64,000 nt of DNA from Capra hircus (Eukaryota; Chordata; Mammalia; Artiodactyla; Bovidae), in assembly GCF_001704415.2 (NCBI RefSeq), contig NC_030822.1, forward strand, positions 54,553,345-54,617,344, read 5' to 3'. Each line of letters opens with the position of its first letter. Position 1 is the stretch's first letter. Shown piece after piece: positions 11,105-27,091 of this stretch. The notes below the pieces were generated by a model. The model saw nothing but the letters and a program-made list of their open reading frames with translations, was not told the origin of the DNA and searched no databases. A program made the translations under genes and the position numbers.

Positions 11105-11584
11105 AAAAGAGTTAATATATTCCCTCCCAAGGCTTATATCACTCCCCCCTCAGACCTTGAGTCCTCAGAGGTTTTGCATTGCTTCCAGAAGTTCCTAAGG
11201 GCCTATCCTATCCATCAAGAATGCCTTGGCTTGCCCTTTTCAAGTTTTAGAAACAAAACACAATGATATTACGAAGGAAATGTCTCACTTTCATCTTTGA
11301 GTCTATTTTTCACTTTTGCAGAAAAGAGTGCTTTGGTTATGGAGGTGGATTGGGAGCCAGGTGGTGGAGTTTCTGCCTTCACCCTGGACTGCAGGGCTCC
11401 AAGAATTTCAGCCCCCAAGCCACCTCTCTGAATCTGCAGCAGGCCAGGAACACACTTTCCCACCCATTTTCCAGGGCAGCAAAACACTGGTACAATAAGC
11501 AGTGAATCTCTTCACGGATCTACTTGCAAGTGAAGCAGACGTCGATCAGTTTTGCAATCTGCTATTTTTTAAAAAATCTGTTCT
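11105..11584. other. No gene seen
   Basis: Single-copy-looking; overlapping short open frames around 11263-11505 on both strands carry no family signature. Confidence 0.5.
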
Positions 11585-11711
11585 ATTAAAAAAATATATT
11601 TTTATTTATTTATTTGGCAGTGCCAGGTCTTAGCTATGGCACATGGGATCGAACCCAGGCCCTATGCATGGGGAGCATGGAGTCTTAGCCACTGGACCAC
11701 CAGGGAAATCC
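11585..11711 (-). mobile_element. CHR-type SINE, short
   Basis: TTTATTTATTTATTTGGCAG start and CCACTGGACCACCAGGGAAA end; internally deleted relative to the copy at 19450. Confidence 0.85.
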
Positions 11712-11889
11712 CTGTCATTCTTTATTGATATGATCTGGTGCCTGCTCTGTCCTTTTCTCCAGAACTCTCAATTCTTCTTCTCCCATAGGTCTAAACTGAG
11801 TTTGGGGACGAAACTGCTTTTCCTGCAAGCTACTGCATTTTCCTACTAGCTGCTTTCCTAGAGCTACTAGTTATAATTAGTGGGGGAGG

Positions 11890-12112
11890 ATCTCTGTTTC
11901 AGAGGTAAATTGCCTGGGGTTGAATCCTAATTCTGGGACTCACTTTCTAGCTCTATGATGGTGGTCAACTCCCTTAATCCTTCTGTGCCTCATTTTCCTT
12001 GTCTGCAAAATGGGGATAATAACATATCCTGTCTCACGGGGTTGTTGAGGATTAAGTTCATTTAAGTAAAACTGCTTAGCATAGTGCCTGGCAAATTGTT
12101 GTTATTGACTGT
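11890..12112 (+). repeat. MIR SINE, well preserved
   Basis: Nearly full MIR: core, then TGTGCCTCATTTTCCTTGTC, AAATGGGGATAATAACATAT and CATAGTGCCTGGCAAATTGT. Confidence 0.85.
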
Positions 12113-12339
12113 GAGTGGACTTTCCGGATGGCGCTAGTGATAAAGATTCTTCCTGCCAATGCAAGAGACATAAAAGATGTGGGTTTGATTTCTGGGTTGG
12201 GAAGAACCCCTGGAGGAGGGAATGGCAACTCATTCCAGTATTTTTGCGTGGAAAATTCCACGGACAGAGGAGCCTGGCGGGCTATATAGTTCGTGGGGTC
12301 GTAAAGAGTTGGACACTACTGAGCAACTGAACCACACAC
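12113..12339 (+). mobile_element. Bov-tA SINE
   Basis: Complete head and tail; 7-bp duplication TGACTGT at 12106-12112 and 12340-12346, i.e. inserted at the tail of the MIR. Confidence 0.92.
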
Positions 12340-12346
12340 TGACTGT

Positions 12347-13439
12347 TTTTCTCCCCAGACTTAACTCAGTCTTGGTATTCAATAAATAATTATTAAATGC
12401 ATACATTTAAACAGTTTTCCTTTTTCTCTGATGATCTTCGTTGATCAATCCCCTCCCTAATTTTCTATATTCTTCTCACCAAAGACTCTTCAGGGAAATC
12501 TCTAGCAAGTCTTTGTCCAAGTCTCAATGGGGCACAGTTACTGGCCTCTATCCATACAGGCAAAGAGGGAAAATCACTTAACACACAGCGTACACCGTCT
12601 GGCCATTATTACAGACAAGAGTTATCTGCCTCTTTCCCTGGGGAGTTAGACCAATGCTCCATTTTCTAGTTTCTCCCCAGAGGCATCTTTGTTTTTGACA
12701 CCCTTCAGGGAGCAGCAAAAGTTGCTGTGCTTGATGTTCAAACGATCTCTACAAGCAAAGGAGAAGCTGTTAGGCTGATAGTTTCAGTGCTGCTCCTGCA
12801 ACCCTCAGAGCAAAAGATTTTTTCCCCCTTGCTTTATTTCTCATAAGTTTCCTGTTGAGACCCTCCTCCTCCTTTCCTTAGGGAAGATAGTAGAACTAGG
12901 ACCCTTGGGCCCGGCACCAAAGTTAATGTACAGTTCCTGTTAGAGGCAGGTGAGTAGGTCGAAATGGTAAAAGAGGCTGGCTGCACACCATCATTTATCT
13001 GGGATTGAATGAGCTCAACCAATGAAAGGTCTTAACCAGTGCCAGAAGCTGAGGACCACTTCATCCTTATCCTCATTTGCTAGTAAAGAAGCCAATTAGT
13101 GTTAATTGTGTTGGCAATTTGGAACAGCCACCAGGGGATTGATTCAAGGCAATTGTGGAATGACCTCCCTGTCCTGTCCTAGTCCCAGCGATTACTCACA
13201 GTCACTTGAGGAATCAGAGAGCTAATAAATATCTTTCGGTCAGATAGAGTAAATAGGTGCTCTGCTTCTCACACATTCACAGTGCACTGGGTGTCAGTTT
13301 TCAGTATTGTACATGTAGTGACCTGACAACACAGTTCTGCCATTGAGAGAGACATAGATACAGAGGAATCAGGATTGGAAAGTGGGATACATTTCAACAT
13401 TGGCCTGTTCATGGCCTTCTCTCCTCCCCACTTGCCATG
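12347..13439. other. No gene seen
   Basis: Single-copy-looking sequence, no repeat recognised with confidence and no supported coding exon. Confidence 0.5.
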
Positions 13440-13657
13440 CCAGTATGTGTGCAAGCTCGGTTGTGTCCGACTTTTTGTGATCCTTTGGATATAGCCCACC
13501 AAGCTCCTCTGTCCACAGGATTTCCCAGGCAAGAATACTGAAATAGGTTGCCATTTCCTTCTCCAGGGGATCTTCCCTATCCAAGGATCGAACCACATCT
13601 CCCAAGTCTCCTGCTTTGCAGGCAGATTCTTTACCCCTGAGCCACTGAGGAAGCCCT
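13440..13657 (-). mobile_element. Bov-tA SINE
   Basis: Full reverse-oriented copy; tail at the left, head GAGCCACTGAGGAAGCCC at the right. CTTGCCATGCCAG and CTTGCCTGCCCAG flank it as an imperfect duplication. Confidence 0.92.
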
Positions 13658-14499
13658 TGCCTGCCCAGAACATCTTGTTATTGATAGCCAAGTAGCCTAC
13701 CTCTCCCCAGCCTTACCTGAAGCTGTTAAAGCCAATCTACTTAATAGAGGGAGGAGAGAAAGGAGGGGGGAGCTGGTGAGGGCTCCGGAGGGCGCAGAAA
13801 AGCAGATAACAGAGAAGAGAAAAGGGATATGAGATTTATTGTTGGAATTTGATTTGATCACCTTTAATGTCCTTGGAGAGTCGCTGGTAGGGGTGGAATT
13901 TTTATTTTATTATTTACTTATTTATTTTGCCCAACAGACCGATCGTCCTTAACCATGAGGTGACTCACTGGACAATGCGCACATTGCTTCACCAGGGTTT
14001 TACAAGTGACAGAAATAGGATGCAGGCACTTTTTGACAATGATCTAGCTATAGAATTGTTCAGAGAAGGGGTGGGAGGAAGGAAAATGACGTCCCTGCTC
14101 TGGCCCTCACCCACCCAATGACTGAAATGCGTGTTTGGGCTGGTTTCTCCGCCCTTGAACACGCAAATCTTACTTTCCCTATTTTCTACATTCGGTGACA
14201 ATTAGATTGGTTGTACCAGGTTGTAAGAGGAAGGAATTTTACTGAAGAATTCCCTTGCCTCGTTACCGACTTGGTTACAGTTGCTTCAGTAATGTAGCTG
14301 TTCCTGCCTTTGGGGCCTCAAGGGCTAAAGTGGGACAGTGCTAATATTTTTGATGATGAGGAAATACTTTGCTTTAAAGGAGGCTGGGTGACTGCCGAAC
14401 TGGGACAGAGGTCACAGTAGGGGGTGACATTAGCAGTTCCTGGGAGGATCGAGGGCAGGTTTTGGGTCAGGCACAAGCACCCCCCGACTTGGGCAACGC
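13658..14499. other. SIK3 5' flank, no repeat recognised
   Basis: Single-copy-looking with an AT-rich stretch near 13900-13930, passing into the CpG island. Candidate proximal regulatory DNA by position only. Confidence 0.45.
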
Positions 14500-14502
14500 T
14501 GC

Positions 14503-14507
14503 ATTGG
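14503..14507 (-). promoter_or_regulatory. Inverted CCAAT box (ATTGG)
   Basis: ATTGG at the upstream edge of the CpG island is a reverse-orientation CCAAT box, a common NF-Y element of CpG-island promoters. The motif is short, so chance occurrence is likely enough to keep confidence low. Confidence 0.3.
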
Positions 14508-14627
14508 CTTGGAACTGGCTGGCACACTTGCGGTACCCACTGTCTCCTCCCCGGAGGGGGGCACCCGGGAGCCGGCGCGGGAGGAACCCGGCCCACGCGG
14601 GAAGGTCGAGCTAGCCGGTGAGGTCAT

Positions 14628-14642
14628 GGTTGCCATGGCTCC
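14628..14642 (+). promoter_or_regulatory. X-box-like / Kozak motif, copy 1
   Basis: GGTTGCCATGGCTCC. The left half matches the RFX X-box half-site GTTGCC with an AT spacer; the right half (GGCTCC) departs from GGCAAC. The same bases give GCCATGG, a strong Kozak context, at an ATG (14635) that is out of frame with SIK3. An identical 15-mer lies 46 bp downstream. Confidence 0.5.
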
Positions 14643-14661
14643 GGGCAGTGACGCGCGTCGG

Positions 14662-18734
<4,073 letters not shown>

Positions 18735-19125
18735 TGGGAAGAACTTGAGCTTTGGATGGGACTGGCTGGGTTTGGATCTTCTGCTACTTTAATGGGCTTC
18801 CCTGGTGGCGCAGAGGTTAAAGCGTCTGCCTGCAAGGCGGGAGACCCCGGGTTCCATCCCTGGGTCAGGAAGATCCCCTGGAGAAGGAAATGGCAACCCA
18901 GTCCAGTATTCTTGCCTGGAGAATCCCATGGACGGAGGAGCCTGGTAGGTTACAGTAATTTAACCTGTCTGTGCTTAGATTTCTTCATGTATAAAATGAG
19001 ATGACAATAGTATCAATACTTTGCTCACAAATTAGGGTGTTATGAAGATTAAATAAAATAACATATGTGAAACTTTGAGAAACAAATGAGCCTGGCACCT
19101 AGTAGGCATGTGGTAGATGTCATCA
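18735..19125 (+). repeat. MIR SINE split by a Bov-tA
   Basis: Left part ends GGATCTTCTGCTACTTTA; right part resumes TTTAACCTGTCTGTGCTTAG and AGCCTGGCACCTAGTAGGCA, the MIR 3' region. Confidence 0.75.
18796..18950 (+). mobile_element. Bov-tA SINE lacking its last third
   Basis: Good head and middle (GGGCTTCCCTGGTGGCGCAG) but stops after GGTAGGTTACAGT, before the conserved CCATGGGGTCGCAAAGAG tail. No clear flanking duplication. Confidence 0.88.
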
Positions 19126-19445
19126 CCGTCTTCATCATCACCATCAGATACTGTTGGGACAAAGATGAGTAACGTATAGTTCCCTTTGTTTGCTCTTCAC
19201 CCCTTTTGGAACAGTTCATGAGTGCACGTGTCATTTGTTTTGTGTAGGTAGATGTTATCCTGATGATGTGATTTCAGGGTAAAAAAATAGTTTGCTATTA
19301 TTTCAGGTGCCTCTTTGAGAGAGTAGATTTAATTCCTGTGGACTTTGGGCTAATTTCATGAAATTGACATTTAAAACATAATTTCCCATTAAATTTTTCA
19401 AACACTTCTGAGACTTGTCTAATGAAAACTGTGGCTAATATTGGC

Positions 19446-19449
<4 letters not shown>

Positions 19450-19477
<28 letters not shown>

Positions 19478-19593
19478 GGCTGCGTTGGGTCTTAGCTGGG
19501 GCATGTGAGTTCTAGTTCCCTGACCAGGGGTCGAACCTGGCTCACCTGCATTGGGAGCTCAGAGTCTTAGCCACTGGACCACCAGGGAAGTCC
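19450..19593 (-). mobile_element. CHR-type SINE with 15-bp target-site duplication
   Basis: Poly(T) start, TTATTTGGCTGCGTTGGGTC, and CCACCAGGGAAGTCC end. CTAATATTGGCTTTT is duplicated exactly at 19435-19449 and 19594-19608, so the insertion is complete. Confidence 0.95.
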
Positions 19594-19608
19594 CTAATAT
19601 TGGCTTTT

Positions 19609-20499
19609 ATTTGGTTTGCCTTGAATACTCCGGGTGTTTGTATAGCTACACTTTGTCACATTGGTGACAGAGCAGAGTTTGCAGTGTTTTCGCCAGAGAA
19701 CTCCTAAAATTTCATGGAGAGTGTGAAGAAATATTCCTACAAGCCTAAGGACACATTTGCACTTGGGTGCAGAGTGTGCTGCTTAGAAGGCCAAGGTCAG
19801 GATTCTTAACTTTAGATATTACGCAGAGAAAACATTTTGCCCCATGACCCCATTCCAAATACTGATCAGCCAGGACACATTTGTGTGCCTTGCGGTTTAG
19901 CGCACTCATTTCCATGAGAAGAACAACTCAAAGCGGGCTAATAGTATTGTTTTTACTCTAAGGATGATACTTGTGCTCGTTAGAAGGCTGAAAACAAGAT
20001 TCATGAGTAAATAGAAAAGAGAATTATGTAAAAAAGAAATTGAAATTAGAGATGAATATTAGTTACATTGAAGGAGAATAGTTCCATCTCTGGATAATCT
20101 AGAAATGACTGTTAAAAGATGACTTACTTCATTTTGATAGAGATTTGTTGAAACTTTGTGAAGAGCTAAGAATGATTTGGACTAGTTTCTCCAGAGTCAG
20201 AATACCAGCATTCCACTTTCAGCATCAAAGCTGTTTAACATTTTGACTTTGGTGCCAGCTCCCTAGAAAGTCAGAGATCTGGCTCAAGCCAGAGGTGCCC
20301 AGACTAGTTATTTCTGTGCCAGAAGTGCTGTTTTCATTTTCCAGGCATCAGTCTGGCTAATGTTTTCTAGTTCGTGGCATAAAAGAGAACAAAATGGATG
20401 CTCTGGAATGAAAAAGATATGCGTTCTTTCTACCAGTGTCTCTGTAAGTCTAAAAAACACCTAAAACCTCTCTGCATAGTAATGGAACTTTTCTGTTAT
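19609..20499. other. No gene seen
   Basis: Intronic sequence with no confident repeat or exon. Confidence 0.5.
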
Positions 20500-21120
20500 C
20501 CATTCATTCATTCAGCAGGTATTTACTGAATGCAAATTTTGTGCCAGGTTCTACTCTGGCTCTTGAATACCCCATGAAAGAGAGAGAAAAAAGCTGTTGC
20601 CTTCTTGGAACTTATTTTCTTATGGGAGGAGACAGATGAGAAGCATGTAAACAAATAACTTTATATAGTGACAAATACTATGAAAAAAATAAATGGGCTA
20701 GAGAGTGTCTGGGGCAGGATGCTGCTTCAGATTGAGTGTCAGGGAAGGCCTTTCCAGGGTGGTGATATTTGAGCTGATCACGTGAATAATGAGAAAGAGC
20801 CAGCTTGGGAAGATTAGGAAGAAGGAATGGCAGGTGCAGTGGCCTTTGGGTAGAAATGAACTTGGTTTGTCTAAAGTTTAGGCCCAAGGTCAGGATGCCT
20901 GAGAGCTTAGTCAGTGACAGAAGGGATGGTGAGGAATTGAGATCAGAAGGTTAGATAGGGGCCAGATCATATGGGTCTTACAGGCCATTTTATGGAATTG
21001 GGTATGAAATAAGGGATTGACCTCAGGGGATATCAAGGCAGAGCACTGACGTTATCTAACTTATGTCTTAAAAACCTCATTTTGGATATTTTCTGGCTTA
21101 GGGTAAAACAGCTTCTCCTG
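20500..21120. repeat. Old mammal-wide interspersed repeat (family not certain)
   Basis: Starts ATTCATTCATTCAGCAGGTA with TGTGCCAGGTTCTACTCTGG, then AGTGTCAGGGAAGGCCTTTC, GGGGCCAGATCATATGGGTC and TTACAGGCCATTTTATGG, a recurrent order of segments in old L2-associated mammalian repeats. Diverged throughout. Confidence 0.55.
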
Positions 21121-21339
21121 ATTCATTTCTTCAGATAGGGGAGGTGTTAAATTTTAACAACTTCTGTTCTTTCACACTATTAAGAGAATGGCATACATTT
21201 TACATACAAAGTAAACATGATCAGCTAACAAATAGTTGTCGATTTGGGGAGCACTAAAAAAGATCTTAGAGATGTTCTATTCCAACTCTTTTTTTCAGAG
21301 TCTGGAAAGATGAAATTAACAGAATTTAGAATCTCAGAC

Positions 21340-21445
21340 TTTGCTCAGCCAGTAAAGAATCCACCTGCCGTGCAGGAGACACAGGAGATGTGGGTTCAGT
21401 CCCTGGTCAGGGAGCTGGGATCCCACATACCTCACAACCAATAGA
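21340..21445 (+). mobile_element. Ruminant SINE fragment
   Basis: Contains CAGCCAGTAAAGAATCCACC, GTGCAGGAGACACAGGAGAT and CCTGGTCAGGGAGCTGGGAT; a Bov-tA-like head joined to a CHR-like body, short and A-tailed. Confidence 0.7.
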
Positions 21446-23619
21446 CATAGAAACAGTATTGTAACAAATTCAGTAAAGACTTAACAAATGCAGGAGAAGT
21501 AAAAAGAGAGTAAAGAAGCACAGAAAAAGCAATGACCATAAACACAGTCTGCCTTATATAGTTTTCTTTTGCCGCTATATCTAGCTCACACCCAGGGAAT
21601 ATGAGTAATTATACTTTTGCTGTGTTGGGTTGGTCTGGTATGTCTTTGAAGGTACCTTTCTTAGATGGACTCTCTATTTACCAGATCACTACCAGTTTCC
21701 AGGGGATGGTGCCATCTTATAACTCATGAAGAGAACTAGTCACCAAGATACATACATTGATGATACAGGTGAGGGCCAAGAGGACCATTTATGTAGAGCT
21801 GCCCTTACATGGTTCTAATTTCTGATCCGAAAGCGCTGGCCTGTTCCACATGTGAATGATCTCACCCATCAGGTGAGTCCCTGCCTTCTCCTTCTAACAG
21901 TGAGCAGACTGGTCCCTTCTGGTATAATAGTATAGTCATACTGTCTATGGATAACTGATAACATCTAGAGGATGAAAATTAGATACACTCTCATGGACTT
22001 TTGTTCCAAGGTAATAAATACTTGTTAAATAAGTGGCTTTGGCAGTGTCTTTGAGAAGCCCTCAATGGTTTTGGATGTATTAGCTTCAAAGAGTTTCTTT
22101 TGGATCTATTTAGAGTTAAAAATTCCATCAGCTGAGGACAGAACTGTTGGATGAACTGTGGCATAGTTATGTTAGGAACATATTTCTATTTAGGAGGTAT
22201 GTGATCCACGGTAGACCAGGAATCTTTAGCCACACTGGTAAGTATTTCATCTCAGAATTTACTGTCTCAGAGACTTAGGAATCAGATTGCAAATACTCAG
22301 CCTCGTTTCCCAGAAACTGAAAAGGAAGGAGACTCAAACCCATTGCCTGTTTAAGCTCCACTGTGTAGGCTGGGCTCACTCAGTTGGATACTTTTGGCCA
22401 GTTATCTTACACTATATTTAGGTTTTGGTTTGGAATTTCTGAGAAATCCTCAAATTTCTGCCTAGTTTCAGTTAGTTTCAGTCTGTACTTACCAGTAGTA
22501 TGCTTTACTTCTCCTTGCTCTCTCCAGAAAACTTGAATGCAAAATTTTAGGCTACCTTAGCACGTTTCTTGAGACTGAAGTTTTAGAGAAGAAGATTTTC
22601 ATTTAATTCATTCCATCCAGCCAGCGAATAAACTTTTGAAAAATTGTTTATCAAAAACTAGGAATGAATGATATATGGCACAAAATTCAAAAAGTGCAGA
22701 CTTGTATGTAGCGAAGTTGTCTTCCTGCCACCCCAGTGCCTCATGCACACAGTTTTGTTAGTTTTGTGGCTAATATTTATTAAGGGCTTCTCTCGATCAG
22801 TCCAAATGCTAGGTGCTCTTTGTTTTCTGGCAGTGTTGCCACATGCTTGAAATTTCTAAAAATCATTTTACTTAAAAATTAAAAGAAGAAAATACCTAAC
22901 TTTTAGGGCTTGTTAGGAGGCACACACACTGTGATAACTGAATGTCACCTCCATGAGGGCAGGCATTTTAAGTTGCTGTTTGCTGCTGTATGTCCAGTGC
23001 CTACTATGATGCTGGTAAATATTCATTTAGGGAATAAATGTAAGGATTTAAAAAAAAGAGATCTGACTTAATTTTTTTAATACTCTTAATGCATCTTTGA
23101 GTTTTATTACTGAAATTTTCTATCTCCAGTTAAGATGTTAAAGGAAAGTAATTTTCTACTTTTTTCTCACAAATCTCTAGGTAAAGAGATTTTACCACCT
23201 TTCTGGGCAAGTTATTTTTGGCATATTTCAAACTTTCATTATTAATAAGTTCAGTATAATTTCACTAAATCCTGCAATTTAAATTCAAGTCCCTTATTTT
23301 GAGGGGAAAGTTCTTTCATACCCAGGCTCCCCGTGGGTTGCCGCCTTGAGAAGGTCCCACGGGTGCAGTCAGTGTAGTCAGCCAGCGCCTTGTTTTTCCT
23401 CTTCTGCCTTGGAGCTTTTCTTTGCAGACCCACCTGTCTGTCTTCTACTGCTGGCGTTTCCTGAAGTAACTTCATACTGTTTGCTAGGGTTCCCACTTGT
23501 TCTTTATACTAAGTGATCTGATTAAAGCAACTAGTATTTTTCTGTCCCCGGTCCTTAATTTCAGGGAGTTACTTTTATTGGGCCTTACTGTTAATGAATT
23601 AATTCAAGTAGTAGTTAAA
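21446..23619. other. Intron, mostly unique; L2 3' end at about 22935-23045
   Basis: The 22935-23045 part reads CCTCCATGAGGGCAGGCATT and CCAGTGCCTACTATGATGCT, the L2 3' end in plus orientation. No exon is supported in the rest. Confidence 0.55.
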
Positions 23620-24330
23620 AAATTTTTTTTATTTATTTTGAATTGAAGGATAATTGCTTCACTATATTGTGTTGGCCTCTGCTGTGCATCACCATTGGGC
23701 TTCCCTGATAGCTCAGTTGGTAAAGAATCCACCTGCAATGTAGGAGACCCCGGTTTGTTTCCTGGGTTGGGAAGATCCACTGGAGAAGGGATCAGCTAGT
23801 ATTCTTGGGCTCCCCTTGTGGCTCAGCTGGTAAAGAATCCGCCTGTAATGTGGGAGACTTGAGTTCGCTCGCTGGTTTGGGAAGATCCCCTGGAGAAGGG
23901 AAAGGCTTCCCACTCCATTATTCTGGCCTAGAGAATTCCATGGACTGTATAAGTCCATGGGGTCACAAAGAGTTGGACATGACTGAGCGACTTTCAAAAT
24001 ACATCAGCATGAGTCAGCCATTGGTATATATATGTCCCCTCCCTTTTGAACCTCCCTCCCAGCTCCCATCCCTTCCCATCCCTGTGGGTTGTCACAGAGC
24101 CCTGGTTTGAGTTCCCTGAGTCATACGGCAAATTCCCATTCGTTATCTGTTTTATATATGGGAGTGTATCCGCACCTTTATCCCACCCTCCCTTCCTCCC
24201 CGCTGCCCGTGTCCATAAGACTTTTCTCTATGTCTGCTTCTCCATGGCTGCCCTGCAGATGGGTTCATCCATAAAGTCTTCCTAGATTCCATATATATGC
24301 ATTAATATATGATGTTTGTAGTATTTTTTG
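23620..24330 (-). mobile_element. Ruminant L1 3' end, interrupted by SINEs
   Basis: Plus strand shows ATTGAAGGATAATTGCTTCA, then (after the SINE insert) CAGCCATTGGTATATATATG, matching the same L1 3' UTR as the copy at 49378. Antisense to SIK3. Confidence 0.85.
23696..24001 (+). mobile_element. Chimeric Bov-tA insertion (5' part of one copy joined to a full second copy)
   Basis: Part A (23696-23808) carries a SINE head and stops in the middle at AGTATTCTTG; part B (23809-24001) starts again with a head and runs to the 3' end. Part A never resumes. CATCACCAT (23687-23695) and CATCAGCAT (24002-24010), one mismatch, flank the pair as one unit inside the L1. Confidence 0.85.
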
Positions 24331-24753
24331 TGTTATCTATAGGCAAAAAGTAGCAACTACTGATACTAGAAGACAAGAGGATAAATGTTATTCTTTTCGG
24401 AGTGGGCAAAGTGTTCAGTTAAAGGAACAGTTGAATGCTTGCAGCTCAGACCTGATAGAGGTGGACTACAAGAGGTCTGGAGTGTAAATTGTCTTATTTC
24501 AACCCAATTGCTTATTATTACGGGCTCTCTTCTACCACCTTGCTCTATTTTTTTTCCAGTTATAATTGGGGAAACAGAAGCAGAAGGAAAAAAATCACCC
24601 ATCATGCTGTCACCCACAGGCAATAGTTATTAATTTTTTGTAGTATATAATTAGGATCATACTGATACTCTATTTTATTCCTCCCCCTTATCATTATAGG
24701 TATTTTCTCATCATTCAAAACTATTTGTAAACATCAATTTTGATGGATGTGTA
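24331..24753. other. No gene seen
   Basis: AT-rich intronic sequence; possibly an old repeat, not identified. Confidence 0.4.
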
Positions 24754-24766
24754 CTTTGCCATTGTA

Positions 24767-25175
24767 TCGTTGTGGTCGTTCAGTCTCTCGGTTGTGTCCA
24801 ACTCTTTTCGACCTCATGGACTACAGCACACCAGGCTTCCCTCTCCTTCACCATCTCCCAGAATTTGCTCAAACTCATGTCTGAGTTGATGATGTCATCC
24901 AACCATCTCATCCTCTGTCGCTCCCTTCTCCTCCTGCTCTCAATCTTTCCCAGCATCAGGGTCTTTTCCCGTGAGTCGGCTCTTTGCATCAAGTGGCCAA
25001 AGTATTGGAGCTTCTTCAGCTTCAGCATCAGTCCTTCCAGTGAGTCTTCTCTAGTACCACAGTTTGAAAGCATCAGTTCTTCAGTGCTCAGCCTTCTTTG
25101 TGGTCCAGTTCCCACATCCGTACATGACTACTGGAAAAACCACAGCTTTGACTAGAAGGACCTTTGTATACGGAC
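24767..25175 (-). mobile_element. BovB LINE 3' end with 13-bp target-site duplication
   Basis: Reverse-oriented BovB tail and C-terminal coding remnant. The duplication CTTTGCCATTGTA is exact at 24754-24766 and 25176-25188. 5'-truncated. The minus-strand open frame here (24780-25115) is BovB C-terminal sequence. Confidence 0.95.
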
Positions 25176-25188
25176 CTTTGCCATTGTA

Positions 25189-26200
25189 CGATCGCTGTTA
25201 TTTTTTGACCTTTTTCATGTTTTAAGGTTCTTCCCAGTTTTTCACTGTTAGAAATTTGCTGTGGTGACCATTTTTGGGTATGAATCTTTGATGCATTTCT
25301 GCTTTTTGCTCAAGATAGATTGTTGGATGTGAAATTATTGGTGAGAGAATACACATGCTTTTAAGACACCTGATATATATATTGGCACATTGCTTTCCAG
25401 AAAGGCTGAGCCAGGGTTAGCCCACCAGAAGTTTTTTTTTCTTTATTGTCTCCTCTTCTGCGTTTGTTTTCTTGGAAGGCAGGGCTGTTACTCCCTGCTG
25501 CACCTGTAAACCTTGGGTGATAGATGTGGAACCCACTAAAAGAGGGCTGGAGCTACTGCCTGGTCGTTGTTCTGAACCAGACCTGGCTGAGGAAGGAAAA
25601 AAGTGTGACTCTAATCTTTTAAGTTGTTTTTTGTGAATCATCATTCTCTCCTGATCTTTCACAAAGAGGTATAAACTTAAATTGGAGGAGCTGTTGAAGG
25701 CAAGAAGAAAGGTTGATGAGAAAAAGATTCTGATTACCTGAACCTTTGATTTTTAAATAACTTTTTTGGTAGACCTGAGGGAGAATTTCTGAGATTGATG
25801 AAAATTGTAAATTGCTCCTCTTTTTTTTTTAATGGTAAGAAGCTGATAAAGGAAATTATAAAGGAAATAATTATGTGAATAAATGTGGTGATGCACCAGT
25901 CTTATTATGTCTGGATTTGTTGTACTTACTGTATTTTATGTGTTATTTAAGAGGTTTTCAATGGTAATTGGGCCATATGGACTATTGTTCTTACAGTGTT
26001 TGGGTTTACCCACTGCTGTATTTTGGGCATCTGACAATATGCCCTTTTATTTCCAATAGAAGGCCTTTAATACAATAAGTTTGGGTTATGATTTTCTTAA
26101 TTAGGGGAAAGGAATGAAGCAGAGAAGTCAGAAATAATGATACCTATATACTTTTAATATTTTATTTTAATTTAAAATATAAATATGCATTAAACCACTA
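25189..26200. other. No gene seen
   Basis: Intronic; the first part continues the sequence split by the BovB insertion. No exon or confident family. Confidence 0.45.
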
Positions 26201-27090
26201 GTCTTTTTAAAAAAGTGTTCTATGGAAAATTTCAAATGTAAGCAAAAGTAAAAAGAATCATATGATGAACCCCTCATTAACCTACCACCCACTAAAAGCA
26301 GTTAATCACCTCATGGTCAGTCTTTCGCACATATCACTTCCAGCCTCTCTTTTCTCCCTAGTTTATTTTGAAGCAATTCCCAGAATCTTATTTCATCTGT
26401 AAATGTTTTGGCATGTGTCTCTAAATAGAAGAGGATTCTTTTTCAAAAAAACATAACCCCAGTACTATCATCCTACCTAAAACAATTAACGATAATTCTC
26501 TGATGTCATTAAGTATCAAATTAGTGTTAAAATTTCTCTGATTGTCATATATATACAATAGCAACCCACTCCAGTATTCTTGCCTGGAAAATCTCATGGA
26601 CAGAGGAACCTGGTTAGGCTATAGTCCATGGGGTTGCAAAGAGTCGGACACGACTGAGCGACTTTACTATATACACACACGTTTAGTTTTTTTTCTTTGT
26701 TAACAGTACTTGTTTATTTGAATCAGGGTCTAAATAAAGTCCATACTTTATAATTGATTGATGTCCCTTAAGTTTTATATTTTTAAAAAGAATTATTTAT
26801 TTTACTTTATAGATTTCCCCTCTTTTATTTTTGCAGTTTGTCTAAGAAACATGTTTGCTAATCTTTTGCGTAGGCCTTTCTCTGTATATTGATATCTTGA
26901 TTAGAGTTCTGCCATCTTATTTGTGTTAAACATATCCATAGTTCATCATTTATGATTTCCAGTTTTGTTTTGCTTGTTAAAAGCAATTTAAAGGCATTTT
27001 GTGAAGCATTTTGGACATATACTCTTTCTTGAGTTTTTGATTCTCTCTCCCTCTTGTCCCCATCTTTTACATTTGTTGCACTTAAAAAAA
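26201..27090. repeat. Old interspersed repeat, family uncertain
   Basis: Segments such as TTTGAAGCAATTCCCAGAAT, GTTTATTTGAATCAGGGTCT and TTGATTGATGTCCCTTAAGT recur in old mammalian L1/DNA-element relics. Interrupted by the SINE at 26557. Orientation not assigned. Confidence 0.45.
26557..26667 (+). mobile_element. Bov-tA SINE, 5'-truncated
   Basis: Starts mid-element at AATAGCAACCCACTCC and reaches the 3' end GAGTCGGACACGACTGAGCG. TATATAC flanks it at 26550-26556 and 26668-26674. Confidence 0.9.
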
Positions 27091-27091
27091 A

